Positions 23,083 to 29,299 of a stretch of 39,163 nucleotides of DNA are shown one piece after another. The first letter of the stretch is position 1. Every line of letters starts with the position of its first letter. The notes beneath the pieces are model-generated. The model was not told where the DNA came from and did no database searches. It saw only the letters and a list, made by a program, of their open reading frames with translations. The DNA is from CAZGHF01 sp043797305 (GTDB taxonomy: Bacteria > Patescibacteriota > Minisyncoccia > UBA6257 > GWB1-50-10): contig JAZDPW010000021.1 in the NCBI GenBank assembly GCA_043797305.1, forward strand, positions 1-39,163. The letters run 5' to 3'. The position numbers and the translations under genes are program-made.

Positions 23083-25080
23083 ATGATACCCGAAATAAAT
23101 GGTTACAAAACAAAGTCGGAGTGGTTTCTTGGAAAAGGAAGCTTTGGCTCGGTGTACAAAGCCGAAAAAGACGGCAAGTTTTATGCTATTAAAATCTTCC
23201 AATCCGAATTACTAAAGACCGAGTACAAGAATCGGTTGGACAAAGAAATAAAGGCGCTTCAAAAAATTTCACACCCAAATGTTGTCAAACTCTATGATTA
23301 CGGAACATTCAAAGATAAAGAATTTGAATACTTCTATATCGTCATGGATTTTATTGAAGGTCGTCCGCTGAAAGATTATGTCGGAGTTATTGGCGAAGAT
23401 AAGGCGGTGGGCGTGATAGAATCCGTTTTAGATACACTCGGGTCAGTTCATGATGAAGGGATCATCCATCGCGATCTGAAACCGGAGAACATAATGGTAA
23501 GTGATAAAGGAATTCCGTTCGTACTCGACTTCGGTTTAGCAAAATTGATTGATTATAGCTCAATAACGCAAACCGGTGATCGGGTTGGCACTTATTATTA
23601 CATGTCGCCAGAACAGGTAACGGACAGCAAAAACATAGACGCTCGATCAGATTATTTCGCCGTAGGAATTATTTTTTATGAGTTACTTACTGGTGTTGTT
23701 CCGTATGATGCAACCAATACGCCGGCTTTGATTGATCAGATCAAAAACAGGTATCCTAAAAATCCATCGGAACTAAATAACAGTATTACAAACAGAATTG
23801 AAAATGTAATTCTTAAGTTGTTGGAGAAAGAGCCGTACAAACGGTTTCAAAGCGTTGCCGACATAAAAGCTGCGTTTCACGCCACACCTAAAATAAAACC
23901 GAGACTCTTAAATCTCAATATGCGTTTCTTTGTTCGCTTGCTTCACACAGAAAAAACCGCTTTTGAAGCTGCATTAAAGGAGGAGCTTGTTGAACATATA
24001 ATTTTCCCAGCTAACTTTTTTAAGTTCTATCACCATACCGTCAAGGTTTTAAGAAATTCGAGAATAACCTTTACCACCGATCCAGCCACAAACCGCTTAA
24101 TTTACACAGCATTTTCAAAAACAGTCGGGGTGCAGGAGTTGCCATACTCTTCCGGAGACGAGGTAACCCCTATTCAAAAAAAGGATTTCCATTCAATTTC
24201 TCAAGTGCAGGAGTATGTAAAAAAGGTTTTGAATTTTCAAATTCAAAATGGAGTAACCGAACTTGCCGCCCCATTCTTCTTTGCAAAAAGTACCTCCGAT
24301 GAGTGGTTTAACATAAACCTTAAGCTACTTAAGGAAGCAATCGATTACAGAGATGCGTACCACAAAGATTTGCCGATATGGGCAGGTATTTGTATGAATG
24401 TCGATAACTGGCATGACGATGACGAGAAAAACACAATTCTTAATCGATATGTTAAAACTAACCCCGATGGGTACTTCGTATATGGGGATCCGATTAGCAA
24501 TCAGTCCAACCTTACACAAATTTTTCACTATGGTGATGTTCTTCGTAAACTACAAACTGCCTCTGGTGTTCCCGTTGTGGCATGTCGAATTAATAGTTTA
24601 GGTCTAATTCTTCTTAGTGCCGGCGTTTCCGGCATCTCTTCCGGTATGGGGGCGCTTGACAGTTTTAGAGAAGCTATATTATCAGATACACAAGAAGGAT
24701 ACGCGGCGGATCCGCGATATTACATCCCACAATTACTATCGATGGTTTCTCTTAAAAAAAGAGTTACCATCAAACTTACGGACATTGTCAAATCAAGTAT
24801 AGGATCCAAATTGCAATGCTCTTGCAAGTTCTGCGTCGATATTCCTTCGGGGGCAATTAGCCAGCAAAATATGAAGCTTCATTTCTTACAGAAAAGAAAA
24901 GACGAACTTGCCGAACTCACAAAAATTGATCCAGAAGATAGATTAAATTTCATTGGAGGGAGGATTGATCAGGCACTGGTATATGCGAAAACCCTCGTTG
25001 ACGAGGGTATAGAAATCGGTGATTTCTCTCACTTGAAAACTTGGAAGAGCTTAGTTGAACAGTTTAAGAAGAAAAACTAA
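23083..25080 (+). CDS. Ser/Thr protein kinase fused to an unidentified C-terminal domain
   Basis: Residues 1-270 are a complete Hanks-type kinase: glycine loop GKGSFGSV (17-24), Lys37, catalytic HRDLKPEN (Asp131), DFG at 149-151, and SPEQ in the activation segment. The remaining ~390 residues are not recognised. They alternate strands and helices like an alpha/beta barrel (PIWAGICMNV, GYFVYGDPIS, GVPVVACRINSLGLILLSAGVSG). Near the end is a CxCxxC cluster (C579, C581, C584) and H600, recalling the zinc site of tRNA-guanine transglycosylases, but the spacing is shorter. No membrane segment is seen. It lies 41 bases after hsdM on the same strand, so it may act with or sense the restriction system. 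A TGT/DpdA relationship is only a hypothesis. Confidence 0.85.
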   Translation: MIPEINGYKTKSEWFLGKGSFGSVYKAEKDGKFYAIKIFQSELLKTEYKNRLDKEIKALQKISHPNVVKLYDYGTFKDKEFEYFYIVMDFIEGRPLKDYVGVIGEDKAVGVIESVLDTLGSVHDEGIIHRDLKPENIMVSDKGIPFVLDFGLAKLIDYSSITQTGDRVGTYYYMSPEQVTDSKNIDARSDYFAVGIIFYELLTGVVPYDATNTPALIDQIKNRYPKNPSELNNSITNRIENVILKLLEKEPYKRFQSVADIKAAFHATPKIKPRLLNLNMRFFVRLLHTEKTAFEAALKEELVEHIIFPANFFKFYHHTVKVLRNSRITFTTDPATNRLIYTAFSKTVGVQELPYSSGDEVTPIQKKDFHSISQVQEYVKKVLNFQIQNGVTELAAPFFFAKSTSDEWFNINLKLLKEAIDYRDAYHKDLPIWAGICMNVDNWHDDDEKNTILNRYVKTNPDGYFVYGDPISNQSNLTQIFHYGDVLRKLQTASGVPVVACRINSLGLILLSAGVSGISSGMGALDSFREAILSDTQEGYAADPRYYIPQLLSMVSLKKRVTIKLTDIVKSSIGSKLQCSCKFCVDIPSGAISQQNMKLHFLQKRKDELAELTKIDPEDRLNFIGGRIDQALVYAKTLVDEGIEIGDFSHLKTWKSLVEQFKKKN

Positions 25081-25229
25081 GGAAGCGATTTAACATCATT
25101 TGTTTAGCAAAAATACTAACATGCCCCTCAAAGCTGATATTTTTATTCTTGGGAGTTTTTATTTCTATTGTATTGGTCGAAGTATCAAAAAGAATTAAAC
25201 CGATATTGTGTTTACTGAACTCGTCGGGG

Positions 25230-25733
25230 TCAATGTTTTTTTTCCGCCTCTTTTAGGATTGCTAGATAGCTTTCGTCTGCAAAATATTGATAGCGTCGCG
25301 CTTGGATTAAGCCGCTTCGGTGATCGCTCAATTTCACCTCAATAGCAATTATTTTCTTGATCTGGCTTAGTTCTTGTTCCTTGCTTACCTTTGCGTAACT
25401 ATCTTTCTCGATTCTTTTTAAATATTTATTAGATACTAAAAAATTAATGCTTTTCTTTAAACCGATGTCTTCTAAAGACGGATAAAGATTTTTAATCTGC
25501 TCAAAAGAATAAACCCTGTCTTTTTTGATCGTCAAAAAAAGCTTCAAGCGGTTGAAGTCGGTGAGCGGAGCTTGTTTAAAAAAACTCTTTCTGAAAGAAA
25601 AATCTGGAGCAAAGACAAGATCAGCAATTCCATAGCCAACAGAAAATTCATGAAAAGACAGATTGGTGCCAAACTCTTTTTTAAGAATCTTGTCGAGTTT
25701 CTGAACAAGGGTTTTCTCGCTAAGATTTCTCAT
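25230..25733 (-). CDS. Orphan PD-(D/E)XK-like protein on the reverse strand
   Basis: This 167-residue protein was not recognised as a named family. GYGIADLVFAPD supplies an Asp, and 90 residues later IIAIEVKLSDHRSGLIQARRYQYFADESYLAI has the E-x-K and Q-x-x-x-Y pattern of restriction-endonuclease folds. A helix-turn-helix-like stretch (YSFEQIKNLYPSLEDIGLKKSINFLVSNKYLKRI) lies between. It is the only reverse gene in the island, convergent with the kinase. TATAAT lies eight bases before its ATG, so it is expressed separately and probably leaderless. Confidence 0.7.
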   Translation of the reverse strand: MRNLSEKTLVQKLDKILKKEFGTNLSFHEFSVGYGIADLVFAPDFSFRKSFFKQAPLTDFNRLKLFLTIKKDRVYSFEQIKNLYPSLEDIGLKKSINFLVSNKYLKRIEKDSYAKVSKEQELSQIKKIIAIEVKLSDHRSGLIQARRYQYFADESYLAILKEAEKKH

Positions 25734-25741
25734 GTGCTTTT

Positions 25742-25747
25742 ATTATA
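25742..25747 (-). promoter_or_regulatory. -10 box for leaderless reverse-strand gene
   Basis: On the reverse strand TATAAT is followed by eight bases and the ATG at 25733. The spacing predicts a transcript starting at the start codon. Confidence 0.55.
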
Positions 25748-25804
25748 GCAAATGATAAGGTGTGTTAGTATTGTAGTTATACACACTAATCTACATAGAC
25801 AATT

Positions 25805-25835
25805 ATGACCTACCCAACAAAAAATTAGGAGAAAA
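25805..25835 (+). repeat. Copy of hsdS 5' end, one base shorter in its A-run
   Basis: ATGACCTACCCAACA plus six A and TTAGGAGAA resembles the real hsdS start at 26291 (ATGACCTATCCAACA with seven A in the run, then CTCGGAGAA). The missing A changes MTYPTKKLGE into MTYPTKN-stop. Its AGGAG (25827-25831) lies seven bases before the next gene's ATG and now serves as that gene's ribosome site. Confidence 0.7.
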
Positions 25836-25838
25836 TTT

Positions 25839-26288
25839 ATGTTTTACTTTGCTTACGGATCGAATATACTGCGATCTCGGTTAGAGAACCAGAAAAGAAG
25901 GAAAAGACGAATTGGACAAGTAATAGATCACGGGACAGGTGTTCTGTTTGGATACACAATCAAATTTAATAAAACGAGCATTGATCGCAGTGGCAAAACA
26001 AACATCGTCAAGAGCGACGATTTAAAAGTACTAGGCGTTATCTATGAATTAACCGATGAACAGATCAACCTTCTTGAAGAGATTGAAGTTGGGTATAAAA
26101 GGTCACCTGTTGACATAGTTTTAGAGAGCAACACAATTCGTGCAGATACTTTTTTTGCTAATCCCGAAAAGGTAAAAGACGGACTTTTTCCAACGAGAGA
26201 TTATCTAAATTTTTTAATCCTCGGCGCAAAAGAACACGATTTCTCTGAAGATTATATTGAGTTTTTAGAAAAGACAGAGGTTAAGTGA
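25839..26288 (+). CDS. Gamma-glutamylcyclotransferase-like protein (GGCT/AIG2 fold)
   Basis: This 149-residue protein begins MFYFAYGSNILRSRLENQ. The YGSN substrate loop is the family hallmark, and a glutamate in LLEEIEVGYKRSPV occupies the catalytic position. Members release 5-oxoproline from gamma-glutamyl compounds; some act on other gamma-glutamyl amines. Why one lies inside a restriction locus is unclear. Its ribosome site comes from a relic hsdS start. Its TGA overlaps the GTG/ATG start region of hsdS, so the two are coupled. Confidence 0.85.
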   Translation: MFYFAYGSNILRSRLENQKRRKRRIGQVIDHGTGVLFGYTIKFNKTSIDRSGKTNIVKSDDLKVLGVIYELTDEQINLLEEIEVGYKRSPVDIVLESNTIRADTFFANPEKVKDGLFPTRDYLNFLILGAKEHDFSEDYIEFLEKTEVK

Positions 26289-27460
26289 ATATGACCTATC
26301 CAACAAAAAAACTCGGAGAAGTTTGCGAAGTTAAAAAGGGCAAAAAGCCAAAACTTTTTGATACTCAAACAGCAACAAAGCTGCCTTATTTAGAGGCAAA
26401 GTTTATGCGTGGCACAAAGGAAGCTAAATTTGCGGAAAAAGATGACAAAAATTCCGTGCCGGTGCACACAAACGACTTGATAATTATTTGTGATGGCTCG
26501 AAATCCGGTGATGTTTTTTCAGGATTTGAAGGCATCTTATCTTCAACAATGGGCAGAGTTGATTTTAGCGAAAGACAGGTTGAAAAGAAATATCTCGAAT
26601 CATTTCTTAAACTTAATTTTGGCTTGTTCAATTCCAGTAAAAAAGGTGCAGCAATTCCGCATCTGGATTTTACTATTTTTGACGAACTCGAAATCCCTCT
26701 CCCGCCGCTTTCGGAGCAGGAGAAAATTGTGGCGAAGTTGGAGAGGGTGCTGGCGAAAATAAGCGAGGCGAAAAAGCTCCGCGCCGAGGCGCGGGAAAAT
26801 GCCGACAACCTCCTCCCCGCCGAACTCCACAAAATTTTTGATGAAAGCAGAAATAAGGGTTGGGAAGAAATAAAGTTGGGGGAAGTTATTAAATTACAAG
26901 GTGGTTTTGCATTTAAGAGCACAGAATATAAAACGAGCGGTATACCGTTAGTTAGAATAAAAAATTTGCAAAATGAAGAAATAAATTTCCGAAACGCAGT
27001 TTTTATTGATGAGTTAGAGCGAGATAAATTTAAAAACTTTCTTTTGGAAGAAAACGATATTCTAATAGCCATGTCTGGTGCTACCACGGGGAAACTCGCT
27101 CGGGTTTCTACGAATAAATTACCAGCTTTTTTAAACCAACGGGTAGGGAGATTTGTTATAAAAGACAATACAAAAACGAATGTCGGTTTTTTATGGCATT
27201 TTTTAAAATCCTTGCAAGATTTTGTATTATTGGCGGCTTATGGTGGGGCTCAACCCAATATAAGTCCTTCAAAAATTGAAGCAATAAAAATCTCACTTCC
27301 GCCACTCGCCGAGCAAAAAAAGATCGTCGCGCGGTTGGATTCACTCTCCCAAAAAATCCAAGCGGTTCAAAAATTGCAAAACACAACCGCGGCTGATTTT
27401 TTCGATTTGCAACAATCAACTTTGGCAAAAGCATTTGCCGGTGGATGTGGAACACTATAG
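26285..27460 (+). CDS. hsdS: Type I restriction specificity subunit
   Basis: HsdS recognises the two halves of the target DNA for HsdM/HsdR. The 391-residue protein has two target-recognition domains. The first (PTKKLGEVCEVKKGKKPK...) leads to PLPPLSEQEKIVAKLERVLAKISEAKKLRAEA, the first spacer helix. The second (WEEIKLGEVIKLQGGFAFKSTEYK...) ends in LPPLAEQKKIVARLDSLSQKIQAVQKL. A GTG at 26285 overlaps the previous stop; ATG at 26291 gives MTYPTKKLGE and may be the true start. The length is normal. A run of seven A near the 5' end is prone to slippage. Confidence 0.92.
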   Translation: MNMTYPTKKLGEVCEVKKGKKPKLFDTQTATKLPYLEAKFMRGTKEAKFAEKDDKNSVPVHTNDLIIICDGSKSGDVFSGFEGILSSTMGRVDFSERQVEKKYLESFLKLNFGLFNSSKKGAAIPHLDFTIFDELEIPLPPLSEQEKIVAKLERVLAKISEAKKLRAEARENADNLLPAELHKIFDESRNKGWEEIKLGEVIKLQGGFAFKSTEYKTSGIPLVRIKNLQNEEINFRNAVFIDELERDKFKNFLLEENDILIAMSGATTGKLARVSTNKLPAFLNQRVGRFVIKDNTKTNVGFLWHFLKSLQDFVLLAAYGGAQPNISPSKIEAIKISLPPLAEQKKIVARLDSLSQKIQAVQKLQNTTAADFFDLQQSTLAKAFAGGCGTL

Positions 27461-27516
27461 GATAATTGGCGGTCTCTCGTATCAGATTGGAACAAGGCGT
27501 GGATAGTTTCAAAAGT

Positions 27517-28122
27517 ATGAGTGAAGATCCTAAGAAAATAATAGCCAATCTAATTAACCAAGGATTTAAAGATAATGCCCTTAGTGGTGGGCTTTGGCGT
27601 TCCTCGGCTGAGCAGAATGAGTACTTGGCAAATATGCTTTATAAGCGCTATGCAGGTGCATTTAGGAGGCATGCAAAAAGGATGAAAATTTTGCTTGGCC
27701 GACCGAAGTTTTCTAAGGAGAAAATTATTAGAGAGGCCCGAGATATGACCTTGCATAGATATGTGCTTATGTTTCATGGGCTTGCTCTTGAATGCTATCT
27801 GAAAGCTTATATTGCAGAAAACAAGAAGATAAAGCCACTTATTAAGAGGAATAAAAATGGTAACTGGGAATTACAAGATGAGATACTCATCCATAACCTA
27901 AAGCGATTATTGGAGATTAGTCGATTAAAAATGAAATCCGCAGATGTCAAAGCGCCGTTGGACTCGTTATCGCTTATCAACCTGGAAAGAGCTATTAGAT
28001 CAGGTAAATATGGCATAGAAAGAAATGCCGATTTTACCAGAGCTTATACTGCCGATCTTGACAGAACCGTAGTTTTTGCCCGAAAAGTGATTCAAGAAAT
28101 TAAAGATAATCCGAAGACTTGA
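27517..28122 (+). CDS. HEPN-like helical protein downstream of hsdS
   Basis: The protein is mostly alpha-helical. RDMTLHRYVLMFHGLALECYLKAYIAENKKIK and LIHNLKRLLEISRLK resemble HEPN proteins, which include RNase toxins and nucleotidyltransferase partners. R-YVLMF-H fits a loose Rx5H pattern but lies in the first helix pair, so RNase activity is doubtful. An in-frame TTG at 27466 would add 17 residues; ATG 27517 is chosen because no ribosome site supports the TTG. It could be a cargo defence gene. No obvious MNT partner follows directly; the grpB-like gene downstream has a nucleotidyltransferase fold. Confidence 0.65.
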   Translation: MSEDPKKIIANLINQGFKDNALSGGLWRSSAEQNEYLANMLYKRYAGAFRRHAKRMKILLGRPKFSKEKIIREARDMTLHRYVLMFHGLALECYLKAYIAENKKIKPLIKRNKNGNWELQDEILIHNLKRLLEISRLKMKSADVKAPLDSLSLINLERAIRSGKYGIERNADFTRAYTADLDRTVVFARKVIQEIKDNPKT

Positions 28123-28190
28123 AATGATGAACTATCTTCCACAGGATCGAGAATAACCCCATGCCCCAAACAATTTTAATAATATCTCGC

Positions 28191-28211
28191 CCGCCAAAAA
28201 ATTAGGAGAGT
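28191..28211 (+). repeat. hsdS-start-like repeat, copy 3
   Basis: CCGCC followed by AAAAAATTAGGAGAGT is identical over 21 bases to 28740-28760. Read in frame it gives PAKKLGE, matching the PTKKLGE start of HsdS, followed soon by a stop. It lies upstream of the grpB-like gene. Confidence 0.7.
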
Positions 28212-28244
28212 ATGCCCGTGAAAAAGATTAAATTAAAATTATGA
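28212..28244 (+). CDS. Possible 10-residue upstream peptide coupled to grpB-like gene
   Basis: ATG CCC GTG AAA AAG ATT AAA TTA AAA TTA TGA encodes MPVKKIKLKL. Its TGA overlaps the next ATG (ATGA at 28241-28244). AGGAG from repeat copy 3 lies three bases upstream, closer than usual. It could be the means by which the downstream gene, which lacks its own ribosome site, is translated. Tentative. Confidence 0.3.
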   Translation: MPVKKIKLKL

Positions 28245-28732
28245 ATTTATCATCTCATTCGCTGGAATGGAAAGTTCTCTATGAAGAAGAAGCAAAAAGA
28301 ATTAAAAGCGCTATTGGCAATTTTATTCTTGAAATGCAGCACATAGGAAGTACGGCTATTCCCGGTATTAAGGCAAAGCCGATTATTGATATTGCGGTTA
28401 TGCTTTCTTCGTTAGATAAAGCAGAAAAATTAATCAAACCGCTTGCCGGACTTGGTTATAATTATGATAAATTGGCATCTTCATCAGAACGCTATTTTTT
28501 CCGCAAAGGAGAACCTGCACAGTATCATTTATCTCTCACCGCACCAAATGTTACTTTTTGGCAAAGGCAAATATTATTCCGTGATTACTTAATCAGTCAT
28601 CCATTGCTGGCGAAAGAATACGAAAAGCTGAAATTAGAAATGACTAAGAAAGACCCCACAGGTAGAAATGATTACCTGAAAGTAAAAAGTTTGTTCATCC
28701 GGAAGATATTAGAATTAGCAGAAAGGGATTGA
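28241..28732 (+). CDS. GrpB/UPF0157 family protein
   Basis: This 163-residue protein has the family core MQHIGSTAIPGIKAKPIIDIAVML and the tail RQILFRDYLISHPLLAKEYEKLKLEMTKK...YLKVKSLFI. GrpB proteins have a nucleotidyltransferase-like fold and uncertain substrates; some are fused to dephospho-CoA kinase. It is bracketed by two 21-base identical repeats, which suggests it was inserted as a unit. Confidence 0.88.
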   Translation: MNLSSHSLEWKVLYEEEAKRIKSAIGNFILEMQHIGSTAIPGIKAKPIIDIAVMLSSLDKAEKLIKPLAGLGYNYDKLASSSERYFFRKGEPAQYHLSLTAPNVTFWQRQILFRDYLISHPLLAKEYEKLKLEMTKKDPTGRNDYLKVKSLFIRKILELAERD

Positions 28733-28739
28733 CTAACAA

Positions 28740-28760
28740 CCGCCAAAAAATTAGGAGAGT
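28740..28760 (+). repeat. hsdS-start-like repeat, copy 4
   Basis: It is identical to copy 3 over 21 bases, and encodes TAKKLGE before running into a TAG. It begins eight bases after the grpB-like stop, so the two copies flank that gene as direct repeats. Confidence 0.7.
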
Positions 28761-28823
28761 GGTTCGACTAGCTCACCATAAATAGTTCGACCCTTCGATA
28801 AAACTCAGGATAAACAAGCTCAC

Positions 28824-28920
28824 TATAATTGGAATGTTTTAATTACCCTCGGCGCAGTTCCCGTACAACTAGTTCCTCCTCAGGGCGCTATAATCGATTA
28901 TCGCGCCCTGTTTTTTTTTT
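28824..28920 (+). ncRNA. Candidate small RNA between TATAAT and a strong terminator
   Basis: TATAAT at 28824-28829 is followed about 80 bases later by a strong intrinsic terminator. The ATG just downstream is closed at once by TAA, so the transcript would be non-coding. No family is recognised, and the -35 region is weak. It may instead be only a terminator for upstream genes. Confidence 0.4.
28881..28920 (+). terminator. Strong intrinsic terminator
   Basis: A 15-base stem (CAGGGCGC... with ...GCGCCCTG) holds one mismatch and is followed by ten T (28911-28920). It insulates the restriction island from the genes to the right. Confidence 0.92.
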
Positions 28921-28968
28921 GCTTATCTACTTTTTTAATTTCCGGTTAAATTTTCAGTAGTTTTGAGT

Positions 28969-29025
28969 TACAATAAGTCCGTGGTCGTCATCAAAAAGAA
29001 AATTTGGATATTTGCCCGGACTTGA
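28969..29025 (+). promoter_or_regulatory. TACAAT box with leaderless 14-codon GTG micro-frame
   Basis: TACAAT (28969-28974) lies six bases before GTG, the spacing seen for leaderless genes here. The frame GTG GTC GTC ATC ... ACT TGA encodes about 14 residues and ends inside the next promoter's -35. Flanking AAGTCCG and CGGACTT (28975-28981 / 29016-29022) can pair. It is speculative. Confidence 0.25.
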
Positions 29026-29050
29026 TAAACCACCTTTTGGGTGGTATTTT
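29022..29050 (+). promoter_or_regulatory. Promoter of cassette F with palindrome in the spacer
   Basis: TTGATA (29022-29027), 17 bases, TATTTT (29045-29050). The spacer contains ACCACC...GGTGGT, an inverted repeat that could be an operator between the hexamers. Read as RNA with the following TATTTTATTT it would also resemble a terminator for an incoming transcript. Confidence 0.6.
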
Positions 29051-29089
29051 ATTTGAAGCTAACCAGTGTCGTTTGACCGGAGGAGAGAG

Positions 29090-29206
29090 ATGCTCATCTA
29101 CGCATTGCAGTTGCTGCTTCTGTTCATCGGACTGGTCGCAGTGACTTACGTCGCTCTCGTCGGCGCGTTCGTCGGAGCGTTGTTTCTCGAGTGGAGATAT
29201 TGTTGA
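29090..29206 (+). CDS. 38-residue membrane peptide of cassette F
   Basis: The frame encodes one long hydrophobic helix ending GALFLEWRYC. It is homologous to the 42-residue product at 32436: both share IGLV, LVG-F-GAL and the end L-(E/D)-W-R-Y. The strong site GGAGGAGAGAG lies just before the ATG. A promoter with 17-base spacing and a terminator right after it support real expression. The function is unknown; a membrane-inserted peptide such as a small regulator or type I toxin is possible. Confidence 0.75.
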   Translation: MLIYALQLLLLFIGLVAVTYVALVGAFVGALFLEWRYC

Positions 29207-29231
29207 CGAAGAGTGCCGGTGCGACGTGCGA

Positions 29232-29266
29232 AGGGCGGCCCCCACCAGGGTCGCCCTCCACTTTTT
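29232..29266 (+). terminator. Intrinsic terminator of cassette F
   Basis: GGGCGGCCC (29233-29241) pairs with GGGTCGCCC (29248-29256) with one G-U wobble, then TCCACTTTTT. The AGGGCGG...CGCCCTCCA pattern resembles the terminators of cassettes D, E and G. Confidence 0.88.
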
Positions 29267-29299
29267 AAAAACCGTTATTTTGCGTTAAAGTTAAGGGTA

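Larger units (their letters stand above)
28761..29089. other. Longest gene-poor stretch: dispersed-repeat remnant, RNA unit, cassette F leader
   Basis: Two degenerate GTTCGAC...AGCTCAC-type units (28763-28823) come first. Then come a TATAAT-started unit with a strong terminator (28824-28920), an AT-rich run, a TACAAT promoter with a micro-frame (28969-29025), and the cassette F promoter and leader. No longer coding frame with support was found. Confidence 0.6.

Noticed and set aside
27946..28122. HEPN RNase active site Rx4-6H in the C-terminal part
   Set aside because: No R-x4-6-H is present there; the only match lies in the first helices, where it is not expected.
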